DNA of 64,000 bases from Cristatella mucedo (GCA_009760855.2 WPIO01000135.1:744001-808000), one strand, 5' to 3'. Positions 34,110 to 44,002 are shown, counted from the stretch's first letter. The notes: generated by a model not told the origin, from the letters alone. Numbers and translations are program-made.

Positions 34110-34446
34110 CCTTAACCCAGCGGTTCCTCAACCTGTGGGTCGCGACCCCTTTGGAGATCGAACGACCCTTTCCCAGTGGTCGCCTAAGACCATCAGAAAA
34201 CACACATTTGCGATGGTCTTAGGAACCGATATTTTTTGTGATGAATCACTATGCTTTAATTATGTTTTAATTTGAAACAACGAAAATATATCCTACATAT
34301 CAGGTATTCACTTTACGATTCATAGTGGAAAAATTCCACTTATGAAGTAGCAACGAAAATAATTTTATGGTTTGGGGTCGCCACACTATGAGGAACTGTA
34401 TTAAAGGGTCTCAGCATTAGGAAGGTTGAGAACCACTACCTTTACC
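34110..34446 (+). mobile_element. SPIN-like hAT transposon (non-autonomous, ~321 bp) with 8-bp target duplication
   Basis: The element spans 34,118-34,438. Its left end CAGCGGTTCCTCAACCT and the inverted right end TAGTGGTTCTCAACCT are terminal inverted repeats. The interior keeps GTGGGTCGCGACCCCTTTGG, CGAACGACCCTTTC, GGTCGCCTAAGACCATC and, near the right, AATTTTATGGTTTGGGGTCG and GAGGAACTGTATTAAAGGGT. I recognise these as the SPIN (space invader) hAT family known for horizontal transfer among tetrapods and a few invertebrates. The flanks CCTTAACC (34,110-34,117) and CCTTTACC (34,439-34,446) match at 7 of 8 bases, the hAT duplication length. There is no transposase, so it is a MITE. An internal inverted repeat CCTAAGACCATC / GATGGTCTTAGG is also present. 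Confidence 0.85.
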
Positions 34447-34724
34447 AATAACCTTGAGAAACTAGCAATAGGTCAAGGTCGTCGGTTCGAAATCTGTCGG
34501 AAAGTATGTAGCCTCTCTACAAAGCTAAAATCTTACGTTTAAGACATCATTTGGATGTCAACAATTAGGAAAAATTTAGCTTTTCTAAAAGAGAAATGCT
34601 AATCCGGAGTGCGGAATCCAGAAGTGAACTCTAACACCCTTCGAAGCCCGCCGAATGAGCGCCGGGAAGAGGGACCACGCTCTTTAGCCTCCTGTATGAA
34701 ATAAAAAACTGTTCCAAGCCCTTT
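34447..34724. other. No recognisable feature
   Basis: A short stretch downstream of the hAT element without motif. Confidence 0.4.
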
Positions 34725-35123
34725 TTGGAAGATTTTGCGTCACCGCACCAAAGCAGCTCCACGTGCGTGCTTCCTTTAAACGTCGTCAAACGAGATACGC
34801 ACGTCTCCCTTTCGAAGACCTGTAATCGAAACTGGAGGTTGCCCGTCCGGCAGGCTTTGGTTGCCCAATCCAAGCGCATTAATAACCCAGCCCATGGGAA
34901 ACATCTTAGAGCTGCGGCCGATGGCTTCGCTGCACACAAAGACCCTGTAGCTGCACTAAAAAAACTGCTCTCGACTTTCCCGTTGGAATACATCCTGACG
35001 TTCCGCACCCAAAGCAAACCACTTGGCAGCTTTGTAGAACCCATCCAGTCTAGACTGGATGCACATTTAGAAGAAGCTAAAGCTGTGGGCTCAAAGTGCA
35101 CCAATCCCAACATGCCCTTCTGA
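34725..35123 (+). CDS. Hypothetical open frame of 132 codons (uncertain)
   Basis: The frame has balanced, protein-like composition, with a basic middle (residues 50-75) and an amphipathic end. A 160-codon frame on the opposite strand covers the same DNA, so strand choice is unsure. I recognise no family. There is no clear splice donor or acceptor, and no promoter is visible. It could be a transposon-derived or host exon, or chance. Confidence 0.25.
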   Translation: MEDFASPHQSSSTCVLPLNVVKRDTHVSLSKTCNRNWRLPVRQALVAQSKRINNPAHGKHLRAAADGFAAHKDPVAALKKLLSTFPLEYILTFRTQSKPLGSFVEPIQSRLDAHLEEAKAVGSKCTNPNMPF

Positions 35124-35695
35124 AGAACTTTCTTTTCTTTTGTCGTTTCAAAATCATTAGATTTGTGGCGTCTTTAAAAATACGATTGGCCATTTAAGCA
35201 AAAACACTAGTCCTTTTGGAATCCAAGCCTGAGCGAACACGCGGCACGCACCTAGCAAATTTACAGTCTCGTTTTGGAACAGCAGCTGATTTCCTCTGCG
35301 AGCAATGAAAGGTTCCATTTGCCTGAAAAGGCGGGTCTTTTGTGTAGGAAATCAACCTTAAATCCACACACGATCTCGCGCCGCCCGGCAGGCCTCCGGC
35401 GGTCACTATAGGTCTCATTGTACTCCCTTCCTTCTGTAAGTCTTACTGCACTCCCTTCCTTCTGCGATTTCAAGGGACGTTGGCTGCAATGCATCCTGCT
35501 AATTTTGGGCCAATCTGGCGGCTTGTACTAATGCAGTAAAGAACGATCGTGGATGAATTGTCATAACATGCTCAGGCGCCTTGCCACAGTGACCATCTGT
35601 AGCCTTCGTCCTTTACCGGACTACCGAGCTGATCTGTACAGGTTAGTTGCCCGGTAATTCTTTTGCTGAAGGATTCTAGAAGCCCTTAGCCAGCT
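35124..35695. other. No recognisable feature
   Basis: No supported exon. A short tandem duplication of CACTCCCTTCCTTCTG-like phrase occurs at 35,420-35,465. Confidence 0.35.
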
Positions 35696-35820
35696 CAATC
35701 CAGGACATCGGCTCCCAGCAGGAGAGACCATTCCAAGAGATCGAATCCCAGCAGGAGAGACCATTCCAAGAGACCGAATCCAAACAGCCGAGACCAGTCC
35801 AAGCGACCGACTCGACGATC
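35696..35820. repeat. 33-bp tandem repeat, about three copies
   Basis: Units share CCCAGCAGGAGAGACCATTC and CAAGAG(A/C)TCGAAT and start near 35,709, 35,742 and 35,775, the last being diverged. The period is a multiple of three, which keeps a minus-strand frame open. Confidence 0.85.
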
Positions 35821-37212
35821 GTGTCCTAGCCCTGATGAGTATTAAAGGTGAATTAATTGGTCCCCTGTACTCCTGCCAAAAGTCCTGCCGGAAGAGGAAT
35901 GCGCGCATTTTGTCCAGCGGATCCAGAAAGAGGCTCTGAGGCCTGAGAAATGTTCAAATTGGCCTCCAACACGCCTGCCTATTTTTGGTTTGCCAGATTC
36001 TCTCTGCGATCTCTCGCCTCTGCAGCCGCCAAAGCAGCTGTCCGGCGTGGCTTTGTTAAGCAACGGCCAGCCTCACACGACAGGCCACTGTGGATCCGGC
36101 GAATATGGTGCTGCGTTTGACCTCTGAGCTGCAGACTTGGCCCAGTACCGAGGGATGCGGCCGCTGTGCCGCATGTCGAATCGGACTCGCAAACCTGTTC
36201 GGCAGCCGGTGACAGGTCGCAGTCGGCGGCGGCGGCGACCAGTTGTTTGCCAAGGCAAGGCTAACATGGCTACTGATTGCTCTGGATTCCCACTGGCTGA
36301 CGACTGACGGATGTTAGTGGCGAAGGAGCTGTGCTGTCACTTACAGAGTGGAGAAGCCGAGATTCTGACGAAACGGCTTTGTTGGTATGAACTTCCGCTT
36401 TCTGTTGCAGAGATAGGGCAGGTGCAGTTATGCTAAGGTACATTACATACCTGTCCATACGCATATGTGCTTTCGTGTCTTTGCATGTCCACGATCGATA
36501 TATACAGTTCATACATCTACCCATATGTTCACCGACAATTTATGGACCTGTATATATGTGCCCGTATATACCTGTGTGTATGTGCATATCTCTTAATGGA
36601 TGCAGCACATATGCAGCTATTTTTTAGGAGCTCTTAGTAGAACATAAGCAGTTCAGCGATGACTGTGAAAAGAAAGCCAAACATATACGCCCTCCGATGA
36701 GCCACCTTTTCCGTGCACGTGACACTACCCGTCAGCTGGACACCAGTCAGTACCTCTGCAACGATCAGCTTTTCCGACGTAAAACAGGTCACCAATCGCT
36801 AGCTCTGAAATGTAGAGTATATGCTGGAAACTAACGAGTTAACTTTTTGGTTAGACAGCTGTCATCATAGTTCTAAATTTAATAGACAAATTAAAAAAGC
36901 TTAATAGCGATCGATAGCTTACCCACTGCTGGGCAGGACGAGTGAGCGAACTCGCTGCTTGCAGTGCCCGAAACGGAAGCACTTATTAATGAGCAAAATG
37001 TCTGAAACCTAGGACTTCGGCGGCGTCTGGGTGCCTGGAAGCGAAGGCGGAACTAATCGAATGGATTCCGCCCCGCGAAATGTAAGAGTCCAGTTATTTC
37101 AGAAGCGAAGATAAAGCGTGAGGTACTGCGACGTGCCAAGCATGAAATGAATGATGGCCTGAGCTTAGGACCGAGCGATGCCTGAGGGATGCGATGTCTG
37201 AGCCATGATGCG
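35821..37212. other. No recognisable gene
   Basis: Short open frames only. 36,430-36,600 is rich in CATATATG-like alternating sequence. If the exon at 37,213-37,413 is terminal, its 3' UTR would run leftwards from 37,212. Confidence 0.35.
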
Positions 37213-37413
37213 TCAATCCACGGACTCGATCCTGATTTCTGTGGGCTGCGGAGCCGTTGCTTGCTCATCTCTTCGGTCTTTGGCCGCCGCCGACTGCTCC
37301 CCAAAGCTGGCATCGGCCTCCCCTTCGGCAGCGCTGAGAGAGTCTTCGTCACAGATTATCTCCACCTTGCCATTGAAGCCGAGCCTCGGCGGCACGATTG
37401 ACAAGACGGTGAG
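37213..37413 (-). CDS. Candidate terminal exon, possibly the last exon of the metallophosphoesterase-like gene
   Basis: On the minus strand a pyrimidine-rich TATTCTCGTTGCAG acceptor leads into 66 codons beginning LTVLSIVPPRLGFNGKVEII and ending TEIRIESVD before TGA. The phase is 0, matching the phase-0 donor at the end of the exon at 43,640. The first 24 residues would supply the last beta strands expected after the GHSN block of a metallophosphoesterase. The tail is acidic, Ala/Glu-rich and likely disordered. Against this, the intron would be 6.2 kb, I cannot align the peptide to a family member, and it could belong to another gene. Confidence 0.42.
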   Translation of the reverse strand, partial: LTVLSIVPPRLGFNGKVEIICDEDSLSAAEGEADASFGEQSAAAKDRRDEQATAPQPTEIRIESVD

Positions 37414-37499
37414 CTGCAACGAGAATACGCGCTCGTTCGCTGTCAAAAACGTGACGCCGATAGCCAATATGAGTAAACTTTTGCTAGCGACACATTTTT

Positions 37500-37690
37500 C
37501 TAGCTAGAAAATCTTAGCTGATCTATCAGCCACATTTGTATATTGCGGCAGAAGAACTTTAACGGCTATCACCACCGCTTGTAGTTGGTGATAAAGGATG
37601 GCTCAACTGCAGGATTCGAACCAACGATCTCGGTCGTGAAGAGCGAGCACCTCATCAACTGGGCTATGACTGCCCAGTAAGCTGCGTAAT
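37500..37690 (-). mobile_element. SINE-B copy (reverse)
   Basis: The reverse strand reads GCCCAGTTGATGAGGTGCTC, CACGACCGAGATCGTTGGTT, CGAATCCTGCAGTTGAGC, then TATCACCAACTACAAGCGGT and GGTGATAGCCGTTAAAG, ending CAGCTAAGATTTTCTAG. Box B GGTTCGAATCC is perfect, so the tRNA-like head is well kept. This is the second SINE family, with a different body and tail from SINE-A. Confidence 0.8.
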
Positions 37691-37814
37691 TTTTGGGAAA
37701 CTGATTACACTATTCGAAGTTATCTTAACCATCATGTTAAGAAGATATGGCTGAGATTCATAAAGCATGAATAAACCCTCTTAAATTGAAACGCGAGGGA
37801 CGGTCTTCGAATTG

Positions 37815-38015
37815 AAGAGCCGTAATATCTCACTATGTAAGGCGGTTGCTTTTTACAACCTCGGCCCCGAGGTCGTGGGTTCAAATCCTGTGGTGGGCGA
37901 TCCTTTATCACCACTGCACGCGGTGGTGATAGCCGTCAAGGCTCTTCTGTCGCTATACAAAAAGAGGCTGTTAAATCAGGTGGTATTTATTTATTTTCAT
38001 TTTTAAGAGGTTGCT
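37815..38015 (+). mobile_element. SINE-B copy
   Basis: Has AAGGCGGTTGCTTTTTACAA, CCCCGAGGTCGTGGGTTCAA, ATCCTGTGGTGGGCGATCC, a TATCACCAC...GTGGTGATA hairpin, GGCTCTTCTGTCGCTATACA and AAAAGAGGCTGTTAAATCAG. Full length apart from a weak 5' end. Confidence 0.88.
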
Positions 38016-38054
38016 GCCTAATCCCCGTTGGAACGATAGGAGATCAAAGTCGCC

Positions 38055-38215
38055 GGACCGATTGAGTAGGACGGTTAAGGTGCTCGCCTCGACCCAAAGT
38101 CAAGGTGAATGTATTTGATTACCGAGGCCATGGGCTCAAAGCCCGTGGTATATGCGTAGTGCCCGAATAGAGATTAAGTTATCATAGTGTGCTACACAAA
38201 TGAATTATATTTTAA
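38055..38215 (+). mobile_element. SINE-A' copy
   Basis: Head GAGTAGGACGGTTAAGGTGC, the subfamily insertion GGTGAATGTATTTGATTACC, box B GGGCTCAAAGCCC, and tail GAGATTAAGTTATCATAGTG followed by ACACAAATGAATTATATT. Confidence 0.85.
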
Positions 38216-38459
38216 AGTGTCTAAGGTGAAAGAAATATATCGTAACAGTACATGTGAATGTGAGAGTTTCAATCAAAATTACTCGTAACCACTGATGTAG
38301 CTTCGTTCAAAGGTTTGGTTACTCCAATTTTACCTATGCATTTTTTGAGTAACAGGGCTACGGTCTGCGGCTTTTTGGAAGGTGGTAGGATTATTTTTAA
38401 CTACGATGTTTACAGGGTGTCTGTCTGGCACGTGTGAAGCGCCCATAAAGAGCTTTATT

Positions 38460-38940
38460 TCTCATAGGGTATAATAATAATAATAACAATAATAATATAC
38501 TTGATAAAGAGCCCTCAGAGAACTCAATCTCTTTCTAGGTGCTTTACATTTGCTGCAATGGAAAAACGATTGAATGGTGAGTGGAAATATCAGGCTTAAT
38601 TGACAACATGAACAACATGATTAGGGGTGACACATGCACAGGGTCAGCATGCAAGTGTGGTTAGTGGTAGGATGTAACAGTGTCAGCACGCATAGCACAA
38701 AAAAGGACGAGTCACAGGGACCCACAAAATGCTGTCATAAATAGGTGCGCCTTTAATTGTTTTTAATGTGGTCAAGTCAGGGGATGTCGTGACGCAAGTC
38801 GAGAGTGAGTTCCCGGCTTGGCAGCATGCGAACTAAAGGCACGGTCTCCAAATGATTTGAGGTTCGTATGAGGTATAGGTTAAAAGTTAGTTTCCGAAAA
38901 GCGGGTGGTACGATGCTAGGTGTGATGGTGGTAAAATACA
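38460..38940 (-). mobile_element. L2-A LINE C-terminal end and 3' UTR (reverse)
   Basis: An (AATAAT)n tail, TACTTGATAAAGAGCCCTC, the 3' UTR blocks, then in reverse the coding end encoding a GDRAF-type block (ACGGTCTCCAAATGATTTGA) and the AKHR-like region. More diverged than the 27.4 kb copy. Confidence 0.85.
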
Positions 38941-38954
38941 ATGTTTATTATTAT

Positions 38955-39665
38955 TATTGTCTTATAAACATAAATCTCTCCGTTCACTGCTGAAGTCTCT
39001 GCCCGTCTGAAAATTTGCTGAGGTCAGGCCAATCATTAAAAAGCCGACCCTAGGTAAGGAAAACCTAAGCATCTTTCGTCCAGTCACCAATCTTCTATTC
39101 TTATTAGAGACACTTGGACGAGAGATGGCGTAGCAGCTTACTGTTTGTTTTAGCATTGCATCTGTTATTGCTAGCACATTCCAGAAGTTAGGATTTGAAG
39201 CTACTACTCATTTCACAGAAACAACTACGCTTTGGGTCTACAACGACCTTCTGAACCATCCTGGTGAGTGCAAGGCCTCCACATTAGTTCTCCTGGTTCT
39301 CTCCGCTGCAGATATTCCAAATTATAGCGAGATCCTTCGGAGTCACCTTACAGCATTATTATGTAGCTCACTGGGTCAGTGCTACACTTGCTTCGGTGCT
39401 GCCTCCGCCTCGAGACACGTCAGAGCTCCAAATATTCAAACGGCTGTCGTTCATTTTCGGAGCCCTTTAAGTATTGGGTAAGCATCAGGATCCGGTCTTA
39501 AATTCCTTCTTCTTTAGATCTATTGTACTATCCTGTTGGCTACCGAATGTGTACCGAAAGCCGCCTTAGGCTGCGAGTGCGCTATACAAAACTCTCCTGC
39601 GTAACACCCACATGGTCTTTATGACTTTGTGGAGCTACAGATGGAGATACATTACATTACATCCT
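38955..39665 (+). mobile_element. L2-B LINE fragment: reverse transcriptase start joined to 3' end
   Basis: Translated pieces include a PIIKKPTLGKENLS block, FRPVTNLLFLLETLGREMA, then TTHFTETTTLWVYNDLLNHP and ECKASTLVLLVLSAADI, the usual reverse transcriptase blocks 1-2A with several changes. From 39,540 it is the L2-B 3' UTR, matching 14.2 and 61.3 kb in reverse, and it ends in (ATTAC)n at 39,650-39,665. The catalytic core is deleted. Confidence 0.75.
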
Positions 39666-39667
39666 AG

Positions 39668-39935
39668 TGGCTGATGCCATTTCCAAACGCCGACTTGCCT
39701 TTCGTTCGGCCCCAAAATCTCCCAGTTGTACTTATCCATTGATCTTTCTAGTGCTTTCGATGCATCCGACTCACTTAATTCCCTCCCATCCTGCATCGTA
39801 GAACTTGCATAGCTAGAAACTTCCTCTAGCTGACCAACCTATTTGCTATGGGCAAGCGTAGTGTCAAGCTTGAGTTGGAATACCTCCCCCTCAAGATTGG
39901 CATCACTAAGAAGACATCTCTCGTAATCTGTACAT
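39668..39935 (+). mobile_element. Degraded L2-type fragment after the YADD region
   Basis: Reads QLYLSIDLSSAFDASDSLNS and LPSCIVELA, then a degraded Leu-rich stretch with SRLASLRRHLS, in parallel with the DTQLYL...NSLNSLA region of other copies. Stops are present. Confidence 0.55.
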
Positions 39936-39939
39936 GCTG

Positions 39940-40105
39940 TTCAGAAACGACTGGCTTGGGCAAGTAGTAAAGGTGCTCGCCCCGACCAAGTTCAAGATGA
40001 ATGCAATTAATTACCGAGGTCGTGGGCTCGATCCTTGTGGCATAAGTGAAGCACTCGATCAAAGATTAAGTTATCTTAGGGTGCTGCACGAATGAATTAT
40101 ATATA
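39940..40105 (+). mobile_element. SINE-A' copy
   Basis: AGTAAAGGTGCTCGCCCCGA, insertion GATGAATGCAATTAATTACC, box B GTGGGCTCGATCC, tail GATTAAGTTATCTTAGGGTG and ACGAATGAATTATATA. Confidence 0.85.
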
Positions 40106-40269
40106 AGCACATTGCATTCACTGCCAAGTTGGCTTAATTTCAGCTGAAAATATTTCCCAAGCTAGGCCAAACAATTTACGATAGTAAAACCAGGTCGCAC
40201 ATTTGTGACATCGAACGTAGAATGCTGCAATTTGCACTATTCGTAACTTCTGGTGTACGCTATTAATAG

Positions 40270-40480
40270 TCGTCTACAATTGGTTTGAAACTTGGTAGCC
40301 AGTCCGGTCTGTCGTCAGCGGCGTAGCTACCACTTTATGAAATTTTCTGAGCTTCATTGGCACCCCATCGAGCAAAAACTAGCGACTTTAAAATCTACTC
40401 GCTTGCTCACAGGCCGCTGCACTCGCTTGCTCACGTGTTTCACTCACTGCTTTTTTTGCTTTTTCGTGCTTGGCCATGCA
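40270..40480 (+). mobile_element. Degraded L2 C-terminal fragment
   Basis: Frame reads ASPVCRQRRSYHF, SELHWHPIEQKLATLK and a duplicated RLLTGRC(T)RLLT remnant, matching the AARLVCR, LHWLPVKQRI and HSLAPAY blocks of L2-A. Confidence 0.7.
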
Positions 40481-40569
40481 TGATTCCCTGCGCATTAGTA
40501 ACCGAAGGTATAACTAACCGGCGATCCGGAGTGTCCTGCTGTGTGACAATCAGGTGGCTTGGCATATCG

Positions 40570-40760
40570 TACAAGCACTGGAGCCGTGATGGCATACTAG
40601 GCAAGGTGGTTGCTTTTCACGACGTGGTTCCCGGGGTCGTGGGTTCGAATCCTATGGTGGGCGATCCTGTACTGCTACTGCAAGCGATGGTGCAGCCGTA
40701 AAGGCTTTCTGTCGTATGCAAAAGAGGCTGTTGAATCATCTAGCTAGCCTGTCGCGTTTT
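40570..40760 (+). mobile_element. SINE-B copy
   Basis: GAGCCGTGATGGCATACTAG, AAGGTGGTTGCTTTTCACGA, box B GGGTTCGAATCC, ATGGTGGGCGATCC, a damaged central hairpin, then GGCTTTCTGTCGTATGCAAA and GAGGCTGTTGAATCATCTAG. Confidence 0.88.
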
Positions 40761-40873
40761 TTATTTTCCTCATCTTCAACTAAGAAGCTGTTCAGTGCTC
40801 AATCTCGTCGCTGTTGAACCTGTCGCACTGAGGTGTGAGAGCTCTTTCTGTTTCTTGCTCACAAATAGCAGAT

Positions 40874-40877
<4 letters not shown>

Positions 40878-40966
<89 letters not shown>

Positions 40967-40979
40967 TGTGCGCGCGCAG
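40878..40979. repeat. (TG)n microsatellite
   Basis: About 48 TG units, with one TA interruption, ending in a short CG run (CGCGCGC). The alternating purine-pyrimidine tract could form Z-DNA. Confidence 0.97.
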
Positions 40980-41099
40980 GCTACGGTGAGCGGCATGCCT
41001 ACAGTCACAGTCTCGTTGTGAATGTGGCGGTCTGTCAACAGCGGCTTACAGATAAAATGGCATTCGCTATGCCGAATTCCGGCTAGGCCGCTCGAGCTC

Positions 41100-41593
41100 G
41101 CCGAATTCGTCATCAGCTTCCCGCGAGGCGAAAGGCAGGGCGGATCGTTATGCCGGAGAAGGGGAGGCTAATTCCCTGCACTCCGACATGACGCCGATTG
41201 CTCGGACAATCGAGTAAATAGCCACTCCGCAATCGACGCTCCACTGGCACTCCGTCCACGTTCGCTCGTGAGCGACACACGTGCACGCCCGCGAAACATC
41301 GCCCTAATTGATAATTATCTGGCTGCTGACAGCGGCTCTTGCGAGCACGGCCCAATAGAAACCTGCGCAATTTGCTGCCTTTGGAGAGGCCCCGTAAACA
41401 GCGAAAAAGCAGCTTTGGCATTTTCTGTGCTGGACTCGACATCTAGCCGAGCCAAGAGCAGTGGACGGCTCGCCACCATTTCGTCAGGATTGAAACGCTG
41501 AGACGGGGCTGAGGCTAGAGCTTTGGCGGCCGGAGCGCTGGCTGCCATTCCAAGGCTTTGCCGAGCATGCCGGGCATTGATTTTCCTACGCAA
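41100..41593 (-). other. Possible unassigned exon region (minus)
   Basis: A 92-codon minus frame (41,315-41,593) has a Met-rich start and protein-like composition including FNPDEMVASRPLLLARLDVE. It lies inside the proposed large intron of the metallophosphoesterase-like gene. No known domain and no convincing splice sites were found, so it is not annotated as a gene. Confidence 0.22.
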
Positions 41594-41785
41594 CTAAAAG
41601 ATAGGAGTGGTGTACTTAAGCTCGGGCGCGATCGACGTACGGAGATTAGTATTGACTGACGGCCACCAGGGGTAGCGGCAACGGCGGCTGTTTGACGAAG
41701 AAGGACTTGGTGGCTGAGCAGACCGGCGTCTCGGCGCCGCCGACGGAATTCGCTCCCCGACCGCTCGCTTCACTGATAATTACGT

Positions 41786-41788
<3 letters not shown>

Positions 41789-41864
<76 letters not shown>

Positions 41865-42035
41865 GTCTCTCTCTCCCTCTCTCTCTCTTTCTCGCTGTCT
41901 CTCTCTCTCCCTCTCTCTCTCTTTCTCGCTGTCTCTCTCTCTCCCTCTCTCTCTCTTTCTCACTGTTTCTCTCTCTCTCTCTCCCTCTCTCTCTCTCTCT
42001 TTCTCTCTCTCCCTCTCTCTCTCTTTCTCGCTGTC

Positions 42036-42068
<33 letters not shown>

Positions 42069-42080
42069 TGCTCTTGCTCT
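41789..42080. repeat. (CT)n tract with internal 30-32 bp higher-order repeat
   Basis: A pure CT run (41,789-41,857) passes into imperfect repeats in which TTTCTCGCTGTCTCTCTC and a CCCTCTCTC phrase recur every 30-40 bases, before ending in CTTGCTCTTGCTCTTG. The tract is strictly pyrimidine apart from scattered G and A. Confidence 0.95.
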
Positions 42081-42357
42081 TGCTCTCTCTGTATTTCTCT
42101 TGATCTCAGGCTTAGTAGTTAGGAAGAATGGTTACAAGTGTAAGTAGACGTTGGCAGCACGCACGTCAAGCGTGCTACCTCGAACGGGTGATTAGAAACA
42201 AATTATCCCCCTTGAGTAGCTGGCGAGAAAAGTAGGCTTAGTAGCGCTCTGGCGGCTGCTGGATTGATGCGGATTGATGCCTCACAGCCGCAACAATCCT
42301 GCAGACGACCTTCGATTGCTGTGCTCGTCCGGCTCACTCCCTGCAGGAGAGCGTGTA

Positions 42358-42497
42358 TTTATAATTCATTTGCATAGCTTCCTAAGAGAACCAAATTTCT
42401 ATTCAGGCACTTCATTAATAGGCCACGTGGCTCGAGCCCAGACCTCGGCCACACCTTGATGGGGCGAGCACCTTAACCTACGGGCCAAACCAGCGGA
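42358..42497 (-). mobile_element. SINE-A copy (reverse), older
   Basis: TATAATTCATTTGCATAGC, CTAAGAGAACCAAATTTCTA, GTGGCTCGAGCCCAGACC, GGGGCGAGCACCTTAACC and GGGCCAAACCAGCGG. It has several CpG-type changes relative to other copies. Confidence 0.85.
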
Positions 42498-42823
42498 TGC
42501 AAGCTAGTCGCACGGAACGAAGCGTGCTGTTTGTGCGCATTTCAGTCCATCCCACGAAATGTAGTTTCGGAAACGTGCCTCTACCCCCGGCCCATGCCAT
42601 AGATAGGCGAAACCGCAAGTATCTAGCCGGCGTTTCGGGTAGTAGCATTAACAGAAGCGAGTGGGTGTACTGCTCGATCGGTAATCGAGGGATAGCTTGC
42701 GTTCGACTCCTGATCCGGCACACTAGGTTTTAGCGAGGTTGCAGCAGACGACCGTGTGCTTGGGCTTTCGAGAGTACCTCATTGCAAAAACAGTGCGCTT
42801 TCGCTGAGAGCTTCACTCCATTG

Positions 42824-42853
42824 ATAGAGAGAAAGAAAGAGAGAGAGAGAGAT

Positions 42854-42911
<58 letters not shown>

Positions 42912-42990
42912 CGATAGCGAGAGCGGAATAGCGAGAGCGGAATAGAGAGAGCGAGATAGCGAGAGAGAACGAGAAAAATAAAGAACGAAA
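42824..42990. repeat. Imperfect (GA)n tract
   Basis: GA-rich purine tract with AAAG, GATA and GCGA interruptions, including a GAGCG(G)AATAGC repeat at 42,918-42,948. Confidence 0.93.
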
Positions 42991-43639
42991 GAAGAGATGC
43001 ACCTCCCTCGATGAAATGGATGGCGACTTGAGGAGCCGGCGAAGGCCGCGGCCTTGCCAAAGCATGGGCTCACCCGAGTTCGTTCCTTCCATCTGCGCAC
43101 GGACTGGGCGCTAATTGAATCGGCCTCGCGGTCGGTCTCCGACAGAGCCGCTAAGTCTCGCGCCCGAGCGCGCAGACGCTCGCCCGCCGGCGAGCCCACC
43201 AGCATTGGGCGCAAGTGGTCGCTCAAAATAAAGAGGCTTGAACTATGGAAACCATTGTGCTCCGATTCGCCACGGTCACGCACGACTTGAGTCACCGGCG
43301 TGCGGCCGCTCTGCGGATCTCGTGCAATGCAAACTTTACCCAGCTTTCAGCCTGATTCGTGCAGTCGCGCAAGTGCAAACGAAACGCTCGCGGTGGAACG
43401 CGACCGCTCAAACCGACAGCTCAAACCGACCGCTAAAAGGAGCGCTCAAAGCGAAGCGACGCTGCTCGAGGCTTCTGCTGTCGCTGCCCGTGCCGGTCCC
43501 GGCTCCCGTCCGACTGGATCGAGCTCGGAGGCGGCTCGACGCTCGAGCCGCCTCAGCGCTTCGTCCCCGGCGGGTCGAGGCGCCGCCCTGCCCCGCCTGC
43601 GCGGCAATTGTCTCCCCTTTTCGGACGTCAGTCACTTAC

Positions 43640-43831
43640 TTCCTCGGCCCTTTCGCTGCAGCCACCCAGGACTGCGTAGATGACCTCGCGGCCCTCGTTC
43701 GACCTGCACTTGCCGACGCTCCAGGCGTTGCTGTGTCCGTAGACGACCACGTCCTCCTGGTAGCGCTTAGCCGCCGAGCGGTAATCGCCGCCATTCGCCT
43801 GCAGGAGGCCGGCCAGCTCTCCAGGCGGCCA
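43640..43831 (-). CDS. Metallophosphoesterase-like protein, exon 2
   Basis: A TTGCAG acceptor (43,833-43,832) opens 64 codons, beginning WPPGELAGLL and ending just before a consensus GTAAGT donor (43,639-43,634). Both ends are phase 0, matching exon 1. Residues 27-35 of the exon, DVVVYGHSN, correspond to the last metallophosphoesterase motif (hydrophobic strand, then GHTH), and VIYAVLGGC to the following strand and NSGSW-like turn. The usual second His is Asn415 here. Similarity to family architecture and the strong splice sites make the exon reliable even though catalytic residues differ. Confidence 0.78.
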
Positions 43832-44002
43832 CTGCAACTCACGCCGATCACCGACCCGCGTCAGCCAGAGGCGCTCGCGACCACGCCTCCACCGCGCGGC
43901 CCGCGTTTGCCGCCGCCGCGCGGTGGAGGCGGGTTGGCAGCTCGCCAGAATTCGCAGCCGCAACAGCTCGCGAGGGTCGGTCGGTCTGGCGGCGAGCGAC
44001 GC

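Noticed and set aside
41692-42147. Ser-Leu repeat proteins over (CT)n tracts (also at 47.2 and 51.5 kb) and Arg-Glu proteins over (GA)n tracts
   Set aside because: Simple-sequence artefacts with no independent coding evidence.
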